Assembly (NCBI GenBank): GCA_965229005.1
Contig: CBDDIP010000002.1
Location: 2,542,001 to 2,606,000 of the forward strand
Source: CBDDIP01 sp965229005
GTDB taxonomy: Bacteria > Actinomycetota > Acidimicrobiia > Acidimicrobiales > Ilumatobacteraceae
Reading direction: 5' to 3'
Length of the DNA stretch: 64,000 nucleotides
Part shown: positions 58,072-64,000 of the stretch, piece after piece
How the letters are laid out: each line of letters opens with the position of its first letter
Position numbering within the stretch: position 1 is the first letter of the stretch
Translations under genes and position numbers: made by a program
Notes under the pieces: model-generated
The model's database searches: none
Seen by the model: only the letters and a program-made list of their open reading frames with translations
Told to the model about the DNA's origin: nothing

Positions 58072-59192
58072 AGCACCTCCTCGTCACCAACGACTTCCCT
58101 CCGAAGATCGGCGGCATCCAGTCCCTGCTCTGGGAGTGGTGGCGGCGCCTGCCTCCGGATCAGTTCACGGTGCTCACCACGCCGTACCGCGGCGCTGAGC
58201 AGTTCGATGCCGAGCAGCCGTTCCGGATCGTGCGCACCCGCGAGCCCGTCCTGCTGCCGCACCCGTGGATGGTGCAACGCATCGACGCGCTGGCGCGCGA
58301 GGAGGGCGCCGACCTCGTCGTGCTCGATCCTGCGCTTCCGGTCGGCCTCGTGGGTCCATCGTTGAAGCTGCCGTACGACCTCGTCGTGCACGGCGCCGAG
58401 GTGACCGTGCCCGGGCGCCTGCCCGGTTCGCGCCAGACCCTCGGCTACGTGCTGCGGCGCGCCCGGCACATCATCGCCGCCGGGGCGTACCCCGCCGCCG
58501 AAGCCCGGCACGCGGCCGGACGGGCGCTGCCGATCACCGTCGTTCCGCCAGGCGTCGACACCGAGCGGTTCCGCCCGTTGTCGCCGACGGAGCGCATCGT
58601 CGCCCGCGAGCACTTCGGCTTGCCGGTCGACGCCGAGCTCGTAGTCAGCATCAGCCGACTCGTGCCGCGCAAGGGGTTCGACACCGCCATCCGCGCCGCT
58701 GCCTTGCTGCGCCGCAGCCGCCCTGATCTGTTGCTGGCGATCTCCGGCGGTGGCCGCGACGAAGCTCGTCTGCGGCAGCTGGCCGCTGGGCTGAACGCAC
58801 CGGTGCGCTTCCTCGGGAGGGTGTCCAACGACGAGCTGCCGGCGCTCTACGGCTGCGGCGACGTGTTCACCATCCCGTGCCGCAACCGCTGGGGCGGGTT
58901 GGAGCAGGAGGGGTTCGGGATCATCTTCCTCGAAGCTGCGGCCTGCGGGGTGCCGCAGGTCGCCGGCGACAGCGGCGGGGCAGAGGACGCGGTGGTCGAC
59001 GACGTCACCGGGCTGATGGTGCGCCACCCCGACGACCCACGCGAGGTGGCCTCGGCGATCGAGTCGCTGCTCGATCAGCCGACGCGGCGCACGGCGATGG
59101 GCGCAGCGGCTCGAGAGCGTGCAGTGGCGGAGTTCTCCTACGACGTGTTGGCTCGACGCCTGGGGCGATCGCTGGGTGCGCTGCCAGAATGA
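58068..59192 (+). CDS. GT4-family glycosyltransferase, PimB-like
   Basis: 374 residues from GTG 58068 (GTGA overlap with queG). GT-B fold: HLLVTNDFPPKIGGIQSLLWEW, LVVHGAEVTVPG, PITVVPPGVDTERFRPL, VVSISRLVPRKGFDTAIRAAALL, LLLAISGGGRDEARLRQLA, and EQEGFGIIFLEAAACGVPQVAG, the donor-binding EGFG-E motif. The pattern and the neighbours (SRPBCC protein, ROK kinase) match the actinobacterial PimB' region, so it may be the second mannosyltransferase of phosphatidylinositol mannosides; the specificity is inferred. Confidence 0.87.
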   Translation: MKHLLVTNDFPPKIGGIQSLLWEWWRRLPPDQFTVLTTPYRGAEQFDAEQPFRIVRTREPVLLPHPWMVQRIDALAREEGADLVVLDPALPVGLVGPSLKLPYDLVVHGAEVTVPGRLPGSRQTLGYVLRRARHIIAAGAYPAAEARHAAGRALPITVVPPGVDTERFRPLSPTERIVAREHFGLPVDAELVVSISRLVPRKGFDTAIRAAALLRRSRPDLLLAISGGGRDEARLRQLAAGLNAPVRFLGRVSNDELPALYGCGDVFTIPCRNRWGGLEQEGFGIIFLEAAACGVPQVAGDSGGAEDAVVDDVTGLMVRHPDDPREVASAIESLLDQPTRRTAMGAAARERAVAEFSYDVLARRLGRSLGALPE

Positions 59193-59671
59193 ACCACGTG
59201 AGCAAGCTGGTTCGCCTCGACGTCATCGGTACGGCGGTGTTCCTCGCCGTGCTGGCTGTCGCCATCCCGTTGCGCGACCGTCGACCGGCGCAGTTCACCA
59301 TCGGCGGCGTGTCGATGGTGCTGTTCGCGATCGGTGTCGCTGCGGCGCTGTGGGGCTACACATCCGCGCTCGAGCGGTCACGGACCGACGAGGTCGGTGT
59401 CGCCAACCTGTTCCTCCTCACCGGTCCCACGGCGCCCCCGTCGGCGCGCCGCCCGCTCACCGCATCGCTCGCCCTGCAGGTCCTGGGGGGTCTCGGGGGT
59501 GCCATCGCCGGTGTGGTCGGGCTCGACGAGGGCAAGCTGAACGCGCTGGCCTTCGGCGTGCTCGTGCCGATGTTCGGCATTGGCATCAACGGGCTGTGGG
59601 CGGCGCGTTACGGTTCCTTCGGCCCTCGGGTCGCTTCGTCATCCGCACCGTCCAACCGTCCGATCGAGTAG
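59189..59671 (+). CDS. membrane protein, three to four helices
   Basis: 160 residues from ATG 59189 (ATGA overlap with the glycosyltransferase). Helices LDVIGTAVFLAVLAVAIPL, FTIGGVSMVLFAIGVAAALWGY, SLALQVLGGLGGAIAGVVGL and LAFGVLVPMFGIGINGLWAARYG. No domain recognised. Sits between the glycosyltransferase and SRPBCC genes in one transcription unit. Confidence 0.78.
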   Translation: MNHVSKLVRLDVIGTAVFLAVLAVAIPLRDRRPAQFTIGGVSMVLFAIGVAAALWGYTSALERSRTDEVGVANLFLLTGPTAPPSARRPLTASLALQVLGGLGGAIAGVVGLDEGKLNALAFGVLVPMFGIGINGLWAARYGSFGPRVASSSAPSNRPIE

Positions 59672-59680
59672 AACACCACC

Positions 59681-60115
59681 ATGGCTGAAACGGCGTCCCA
59701 GACCATCACCATCGCCGCGTCGCCCGAACGCGTCTGGGCCATCGCGGCCGACGTCGAGCGCTACCCCGACTGGGCCAAGGACGTCAAGGACGTCATCATC
59801 CGCGGCCGCGACGGCGAAGGACGTCCGTTGGAGGTCGAGTTCCGGGCGTCCGCGCTCGGCCGCAGCACCCACTACACGCTGGCCTACGACTACAGCGATG
59901 CGCCGTCCGTGCTCGCCTGGTCGATGGTTCGCGGCGACATCATGCGCACCATCGACGGCGCCTACCACTTCTCGCCCACACCGGATGGCGGCACGGAGGT
60001 GCGCTACGACCTGGCCATCGAGCTGGTCGTGCCGCTGCCCGGTTTCGTCAAGCGACGCGCCGAGGTGCGCATCCTGAACACCGTGCGCGAGCTCAAGGTC
60101 CGCGCCGAGTCGTGA
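59681..60115 (+). CDS. SRPBCC (polyketide-cyclase/START-like) protein
   Basis: 144 residues from ATG 59681, 9 bp after the previous gene. SRPBCC pattern: QTITIAASPERVWAIAADVERYPDWAKDVKDV, YDYSDAPSVLAWSMVRGDIMRTIDGAYHFSP, ELVVPLPGFVKRRAEVRILNTVRELK. A helix-grip fold that holds hydrophobic ligands. In actinobacteria it lies next to PimB-like and ROK genes. Overlaps the kinase start (GTGA). Confidence 0.9.
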   Translation: MAETASQTITIAASPERVWAIAADVERYPDWAKDVKDVIIRGRDGEGRPLEVEFRASALGRSTHYTLAYDYSDAPSVLAWSMVRGDIMRTIDGAYHFSPTPDGGTEVRYDLAIELVVPLPGFVKRRAEVRILNTVRELKVRAES

Positions 60116-61041
60116 ACGCCCCGGCAGCTGTCGGCATCGATGTCGGCGGCACGAAGCTCCTGGGTGTCGCGCTCGACGCCGACGGAACGAAGATCGACGA
60201 GTTCCGTGAGCCCACGCCGAACGACTCCGAGGCGCTGCTCGCGGCGATCGCCGGGATCGCCAACCGTCTGGGCGGCACCGGCACCATCGGCCTCGGCGTC
60301 CCCGGGTTGGTCAATCGCGACGGTGTGCTGCTCGCAGCCCCGAACGTCACCAGCGTGCGGATGCTGCCGCTGCGCGACGAGATCGGCAAGCGCACCGGAC
60401 GCAAGGTGATCGTCGACAACGACAACACCGTCGGCGCGCTCGCCGAATGGAAGCTGGGCGCAGGCCGAGGCGTCGACGACATGTTGCTCGTCGGGCTCGG
60501 CACCGGCATCGGCGGTGGCGTCGTCAGCGGGGGAGTGCTGCAGCACGGCTACCACGGCTTCGCGGCCGAGTTCGGCCACGTCGTGGTCGATCCCAACGGC
60601 CCGCGCTGCCCGTGCGGCCGGCGCGGTTGCTGGGAGCGCTACGCCTCCGGCTCCGGGCTCGCCTGGCTGGCCCGTCAAGCGGCGCAGGCCGGCGATCTCG
60701 ACGCGGTGCTGCAGACGGCCGGTGGCCTCGACGCGTTGCGCGGCGAGCACGTCCGCGATGCTGCCGAGCACGGCGATCCGCAGGCCATCGCCGTCGTCGA
60801 CACCTTCGCCCAGTGGGTGGCGCTCGGGTTGATGAACCTCACCAACCTGTACGACCCGGAACTGATCGTCATCGGCGGCGGGTTGAGCACCAACGCCGAC
60901 CTGTACCTCCCGCCGATCGAGAAGTGGTTCGCCGAGATGAGCTTCGTCGGTGTCGACCGCCCGGCCCCGCGCCTGGCCTTCGCCGAGCTCGGCGCCTACG
61001 CCGGCGGCATCGGCGCCGCCCTCCTGTCACACGGCTACTAG
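60112..61041 (+). CDS. ROK-family sugar kinase (glucokinase-like)
   Basis: 309 residues from GTG 60112. ROK motifs: AVGIDVGGTKLLGVALD (phosphate-1), GLGVPGLVNRDGVLL, VDNDNTVGALAEWKLG, LVGLGTGIGGGVVSGG, the zinc site GFAAEFGHVVVDPNGPRCPCGRRGCWE and ELIVIGGGLSTNADLYL. Glucokinases in this family have the same size and CxCGxxGCxE motif. Last gene of the queG-to-kinase run. Confidence 0.92.
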   Translation: MNAPAAVGIDVGGTKLLGVALDADGTKIDEFREPTPNDSEALLAAIAGIANRLGGTGTIGLGVPGLVNRDGVLLAAPNVTSVRMLPLRDEIGKRTGRKVIVDNDNTVGALAEWKLGAGRGVDDMLLVGLGTGIGGGVVSGGVLQHGYHGFAAEFGHVVVDPNGPRCPCGRRGCWERYASGSGLAWLARQAAQAGDLDAVLQTAGGLDALRGEHVRDAAEHGDPQAIAVVDTFAQWVALGLMNLTNLYDPELIVIGGGLSTNADLYLPPIEKWFAEMSFVGVDRPAPRLAFAELGAYAGGIGAALLSHGY

Positions 61042-61050
61042 TCCCTCGGG

Positions 61051-61094
61051 TTCGCTGCGCTCACCTGCCGAGCTCGCTCGCTGCGCTCGCTCAC
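61051..61094. repeat. low-complexity GC-rich repeat between glucokinase and ppa
   Basis: TCGCTGCGCTCAC-like units occur twice in the 76-bp convergent gap. Such GCTCGCTGCGCTCGC tracts can form hairpins and may serve as a terminator. Confidence 0.35.
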
Positions 61095-61117
61095 CCGAAC
61101 TCCAGTCGGAGCGGCGC

Positions 61118-61624
61118 TCACCCGTGGCCCGGGTAGTTGGCCCGGGCTTCTTCGATCTCCTGCCAGGCGGCCTCGCGACCGGCGAGACCGGCGGTGGATG
61201 AGGTCTTGCCAGGCTCGAGGGCCTTGTAGACCTCGAAGAAGTGCTGGATCTCGTAGACCAGCTCCGGGGTGAGGTCGTCGAGGTCGAGCACATTGGCCCA
61301 GCGCGGCTCGCGTGGCGGTACGCAGATGATCTTGGCGTCCTCGCCCGCCTCGTCCTCCATGTACAGCACCCCGACCGGGCGGGCATCGACCCACACCCCA
61401 GGGAACACCGGATCCTCCAGCAGCACCAGCGCGTCGAGCGGGTCGCCATCGCCGCCGAGCGTCTCGGGGATGAACCCGTAGTCGGCCGGGTAGGCGGTCG
61501 CCGTGAACAGCCGGCGGTCGAGGAACACACGCCCCGTCTCGTGGTCGATCTCGTACTTGTTGCGCGACCCGCGGGGGATCTCGATCACGACGCGGATGCA
61601 GCCGTCCGGGGGATTGGCGTTCAT
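61118..61624 (-). CDS. ppa: inorganic pyrophosphatase (family I)
   Basis: 168 residues from ATG 61624. Hydrolyses pyrophosphate. Family I signature DGDPLDALVLL with YPADYGFIPETLGG before it, VVIEIPRGSRNKYEIDHETGRVFLDR at the N-terminus and EIQHFFEVYKALEPGK near the end. TAGCAT 8 bp before the ATG marks a leaderless start. Divergent from the aminotransferase. Confidence 0.95.
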   Translation of the reverse strand: MNANPPDGCIRVVIEIPRGSRNKYEIDHETGRVFLDRRLFTATAYPADYGFIPETLGGDGDPLDALVLLEDPVFPGVWVDARPVGVLYMEDEAGEDAKIICVPPREPRWANVLDLDDLTPELVYEIQHFFEVYKALEPGKTSSTAGLAGREAAWQEIEEARANYPGHG

Positions 61625-61632
61625 GCACCGTG

Positions 61633-61638
61633 ATGCTA
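61633..61638 (-). promoter_or_regulatory. -10-like hexamer, ppa
   Basis: TAGCAT on the minus strand 8 bp before ATG 61624. Confidence 0.5.
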
Positions 61639-61680
61639 AGAGCACGCCGAACCGGCCGCGCGTTCAGTGCGCCCGCGAAC

Positions 61681-61686
61681 TAGCGT
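61681..61686 (+). promoter_or_regulatory. -10-like hexamer, aminotransferase
   Basis: TAGCGT 7 bp before GTG 61694. Confidence 0.5.
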
Positions 61687-61693
61687 CGAGTCC

Positions 61694-62899
61694 GTGGAAT
61701 TCCGCCGGATCACCAACCTCCCCCCGTACGTGTTCACGATCATCAACAACTTGAAGATCGAGGCACGTCGCGCAGGGGCAGACGTGATCGACCTCGGATT
61801 CGGCAACCCGGACATCCCGTCCCCGGAGATCGCCGTCGAGAAGCTCGGCGAGGCGGCGCACATCGCCCGCAACCATCGCTACTCGCTCAGCCGCGGCCTG
61901 CCCAAGCTGCGCGAGGCCGCCTGCGCGCTGTACAAGCGCAACTGGGACGTCGACCTCGACCCCGAGTTGGAGATCACCAACACGATCGGCTCCAAGGAAG
62001 GCTTCAGCCACCTGATGTGGGTGCTGCTCGACCGTGGCGACGCGGCCATCGTGCCCAGCCCGAGCTACCCGATCCACATCTTCGGCCCGCTGTTCGCCGG
62101 CGCCGACCTGCGCCAGGTGCCGATGCGCCACCTCGCCGATCCGCGCGTGCAGGGCGACTTCACCGGCGACTTCTTCGACAGCTTGACCACCGCATACGAC
62201 GTCGGCTGGCCCAAGCCGCGAGTGCTCGTCATCTCCTTCCCGCACAACCCGACCGGTGCCGTCGTCGACCTCGACTTCATGCAGAAGGTGGTCGACTTCT
62301 GCCGCGAGCGCGGGATGATCGTCGTTCACGACTTCGCCTACGCCGACATGGGCTTCGACGGCTACAAGCCACCGAGCATCCTCCAGGCGGAGGGCGCCAA
62401 AGAATGTGCCGTCGAGCTGTACTCGATGACCAAGAGCTTCTCGATGGCCGGCTGGCGCTGCGCCTTCCTGGCCGGCAACAAGGACGTCGTGCAGGCACTC
62501 GTCAAGCTGAAGAGCTACCTCGACTACGGCATGTTCCAGCCGATCCAGATCGCCGCCACGGTGACGATGAACGAGGCGCCGGACTTCCCCAAGGAGGTCT
62601 GCGCCATCTACCAGAGCCGCCGCGACGCCTTGATCGACGGGTTGGCCCGCATCGGCTGGGACATCCCCAAGCCGAAGGGTTCGATGTTCGTGTGGGCGCC
62701 GATCCCCGAGCCGTACGCCGAGATGGACTCGGTCGAGTTCTGCTCGCACGTCGTGCGCGAGTGCGACGTCGCGCTGTCGCCCGGTGTCGGCTTCGGCCCG
62801 GGTGGCGAGGGCTTCGCCCGCTTCGCCCTGATCGAGAACGAGCAGCGCATCGCCCAGGGCCTGCGCAACCTGAAGAAGGGCCTGATCAAGCTGGGCTGA
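61694..62899 (+). CDS. class I/II aminotransferase (AlaC/LL-DAP-aminotransferase-like)
   Basis: 401 residues from GTG 61694. PLP fold-type I: RITNLPPYVFTIINNLKIEARRAGADVIDLGFGNPDIPSP, YPIHIFGPLFAGADLRQVP, VISFPHNPTGAVV, MIVVHDFAYADMGFDG, and SMTKSFSMAGWRCAFLAG with the Schiff-base lysine. This pattern is typical of AlaC-type alanine and LL-diaminopimelate-type aminotransferases. Followed after 78 bp by an ACT-domain gene with its own -10-like hexamer. Confidence 0.9.
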   Translation: MEFRRITNLPPYVFTIINNLKIEARRAGADVIDLGFGNPDIPSPEIAVEKLGEAAHIARNHRYSLSRGLPKLREAACALYKRNWDVDLDPELEITNTIGSKEGFSHLMWVLLDRGDAAIVPSPSYPIHIFGPLFAGADLRQVPMRHLADPRVQGDFTGDFFDSLTTAYDVGWPKPRVLVISFPHNPTGAVVDLDFMQKVVDFCRERGMIVVHDFAYADMGFDGYKPPSILQAEGAKECAVELYSMTKSFSMAGWRCAFLAGNKDVVQALVKLKSYLDYGMFQPIQIAATVTMNEAPDFPKEVCAIYQSRRDALIDGLARIGWDIPKPKGSMFVWAPIPEPYAEMDSVEFCSHVVRECDVALSPGVGFGPGGEGFARFALIENEQRIAQGLRNLKKGLIKLG

Positions 62900-62964
62900 G
62901 CCCGGTGCCGAGCAGGTTCACACACCTGTCACGAAATGGTGACGGGCCGCGAACATCGCCTCAG

Positions 62965-62970
62965 TAGCTT
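62965..62970 (+). promoter_or_regulatory. -10-like hexamer, ACT protein gene
   Basis: TAGCTT 7 bp before ATG 62978; it supports that start over an earlier in-frame GTG at 62936. Confidence 0.5.
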
Positions 62971-62977
62971 CACGCCG

Positions 62978-63622
62978 ATGCTCACCTACGTCGTCCGCGT
63001 CTGGCTGCCCGACCGTCCGGGCGCGCTGGGTCAGGTGGCCAGCCGCATCGGCGCAGTGCGCGGCGACGTCATCGGCATCGACATCCTCGAGCGCGGCGGC
63101 GGCAATGCCATCGACGAGTTGACCGTCAGCCTGCCCGAGGACGGCCTGGTCGACCTGCTCGTGGCCGAGATCCGTCAGGTGGACGGCGTGGCCGTGGAGG
63201 ACGTGCGCAGCGTCTCCGCGGCGCGGCCCGATCCGGGCACCGCGGCGCTGATCGTCGCCGCCGACCTCGCCGAAGCGTCACCCGATGTGCGCGTGCGCGT
63301 GTTCTGCGAGCACCTGCGCGAGTTGGTCGACGGCGAGTGGTGCGTGGCGATGGCCGTGGACGGTGGAGTGCTGTCGAGCGCCGGGCCGGTGCCCGACCTC
63401 GGTTGGCTGAGCGCGTTCATCGAAGGCAGTCGCCACCTCGACGCGGCATCCGACACGACGCCGGGCGACATCGTCTGGACGCGCCTCGACCGGATGGGTG
63501 TGGTGTTCGCCAGCGGGCGTGCGGGCCGACCCTTCCATGCCCGCGAACGACAGCAGGTGTCACTCCTCGGTCGGATCGCCGATGCCCTCGACGGTGTCGT
63601 CGCCACCGGCCCAGTGGCGTGA
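62978..63622 (+). CDS. ACT-domain protein
   Basis: 214 residues from ATG 62978. N-terminal ACT domain: LTYVVRVWLPDRPGALGQVASRIGAVRGDVIGIDILERGGGNAIDELTVSLPED (about 1-55). The remainder has repeats of strands and helices up to AVDGGVLSSAGPVPDLGWL and is not assigned; it may sense an amino acid and another ligand. The 3' end overlaps the convergent glpK gene by 63 bp. Confidence 0.82.
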   Translation: MLTYVVRVWLPDRPGALGQVASRIGAVRGDVIGIDILERGGGNAIDELTVSLPEDGLVDLLVAEIRQVDGVAVEDVRSVSAARPDPGTAALIVAADLAEASPDVRVRVFCEHLRELVDGEWCVAMAVDGGVLSSAGPVPDLGWLSAFIEGSRHLDAASDTTPGDIVWTRLDRMGVVFASGRAGRPFHARERQQVSLLGRIADALDGVVATGPVA

Positions 63623-64000
63623 CCGCTCCACTGCCCGGGTCCAGGTCGCGTGGGCCAGATCGGTGAACGTGCGATCCGGTTCGGGCTCGAAGGCGCGGTC
63701 GAGCGTCCAGGTCGCGCCGATCGCGTCGAGCGACGGCCAGATGCCCTCGGCCAGCCCGGCCAGGTAGGCCGCACCGAGAGCGGTGGTCTCCTGATCGGTC
63801 GGGCGGCGCACGGTGACGCCGAGCTGGTCGGCCTGGAACTGCAGCAGCACATCCATCACCGACGCTCCACCGTCGACGCGCAGGTCGTGGATGTCGACCC
63901 CCGACGCCGCGCTCATCGCGTCCACCGCGTCGCGGGTCTGGAAGGCCATGGCCTCGATCACGGCGCGAGCGAGGTGCGCCTTCGTGCTGCCGCGGGTGAT
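63560..64000 (-). CDS. glpK: glycerol kinase, C-terminal part (cut by window edge)
   Basis: The C-terminal ~146 residues of a glycerol kinase, beginning upstream of the window edge with ITRGSTKAHLARAVIEAMAF. Canonical GlpK features: QTRDAVDAMSAASGVDIHDLRVDGGASVMDVLLQFQADQLGVTVRRPTDQETTALGAAYLAGLAEGIWPSLDAI. Phosphorylates glycerol to glycerol-3-phosphate. More canonical than the FGGY kinase at 43274-44719. Its last 63 bp overlap the ACT gene on the other strand. Confidence 0.92.
   Translation of the reverse strand: MTRGSTKAHLARAVIEAMAFQTRDAVDAMSAASGVDIHDLRVDGGASVMDVLLQFQADQLGVTVRRPTDQETTALGAAYLAGLAEGIWPSLDAIGATWTLDRAFEPEPDRTFTDLAHATWTRAVERSRHWAGGDDTVEGIGDPTEE

Overview
The window is 64 kb of high-GC DNA from an actinobacterium, most probably of the class Acidimicrobiia (Ilumatobacter-like). 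This rests on gene content rather than a database search: a WhiB regulator, an F420-type luciferase-like oxidoreductase, a PimB-like mannosyltransferase next to an SRPBCC protein and a ROK kinase, a Fur-rubrerythrin-FeS-DUF3501 cluster, secreted proteins with the tandem C-terminal module typical of this class, and many GTG starts. At least fifteen genes have a TAnnnT hexamer 6-9 bp upstream of the start codon and no ribosome-binding site, so leaderless transcription looks like the default. I found one structured RNA gene (rnpB) and no tRNA, rRNA or CRISPR array.

Layout. 1-2015: a truncated ECF sigma factor gene, then a second sigma factor with a membrane-anchored putative anti-sigma partner ending in a LysM-like domain. 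2241-12546: surface and envelope genes: a large secreted beta-propeller-like protein, a lipoprotein hydrolase, an ankyrin protein divergent from a DyP peroxidase, an M23 endopeptidase, and a sortase beside an LPSTG-anchored DUF3494 protein. 12543-21767: a TetR regulator divergent from a seven-gene operon encoding a peptide-type ABC importer, an FGGY kinase and a sphingosine-1-phosphate-lyase-like PLP enzyme, which suggests import, phosphorylation and retro-aldol cleavage of an amino alcohol. 21781-34164: housekeeping and small genes (trmO, pncA, csp, oxidoreductases, a class A penicillin-binding protein, a phosphatase, an EamA transporter with a His-rich tail, a MOSC protein and several small hypotheticals).

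34206-41087 is the most interesting part: an integrated element of about 6.8 kb inserted at the 3' end of the RNase P RNA gene and bounded by 84-bp imperfect direct repeats. It carries a compact four-gene cassette: an N4-cytosine-type DNA methyltransferase, an unrecognised 258-residue protein, a MORC/MutL-like GHKL ATPase and a PIN-like nuclease. This is a candidate anti-phage or restriction-like defence system whose exact composition I cannot match to a named system. The element's integrase gene is frameshifted, so the element may be stranded.

41062-64000: rnpB; two exported ferritin-like proteins; a glycerol-3-phosphate/ether-lipid-type cluster (GlpD, alkyl-DHAP-synthase-like flavoprotein, membrane protein, FGGY kinase); the Fur-rubrerythrin redox cluster; whiB, trpD and thrB; a DEDDh/GIY-YIG nuclease divergent from an NYN protein with two LexA-type boxes between them; a queG-mannosyltransferase-SRPBCC-ROK run; ppa; an aminotransferase; an ACT protein; and the 3' end of glpK.
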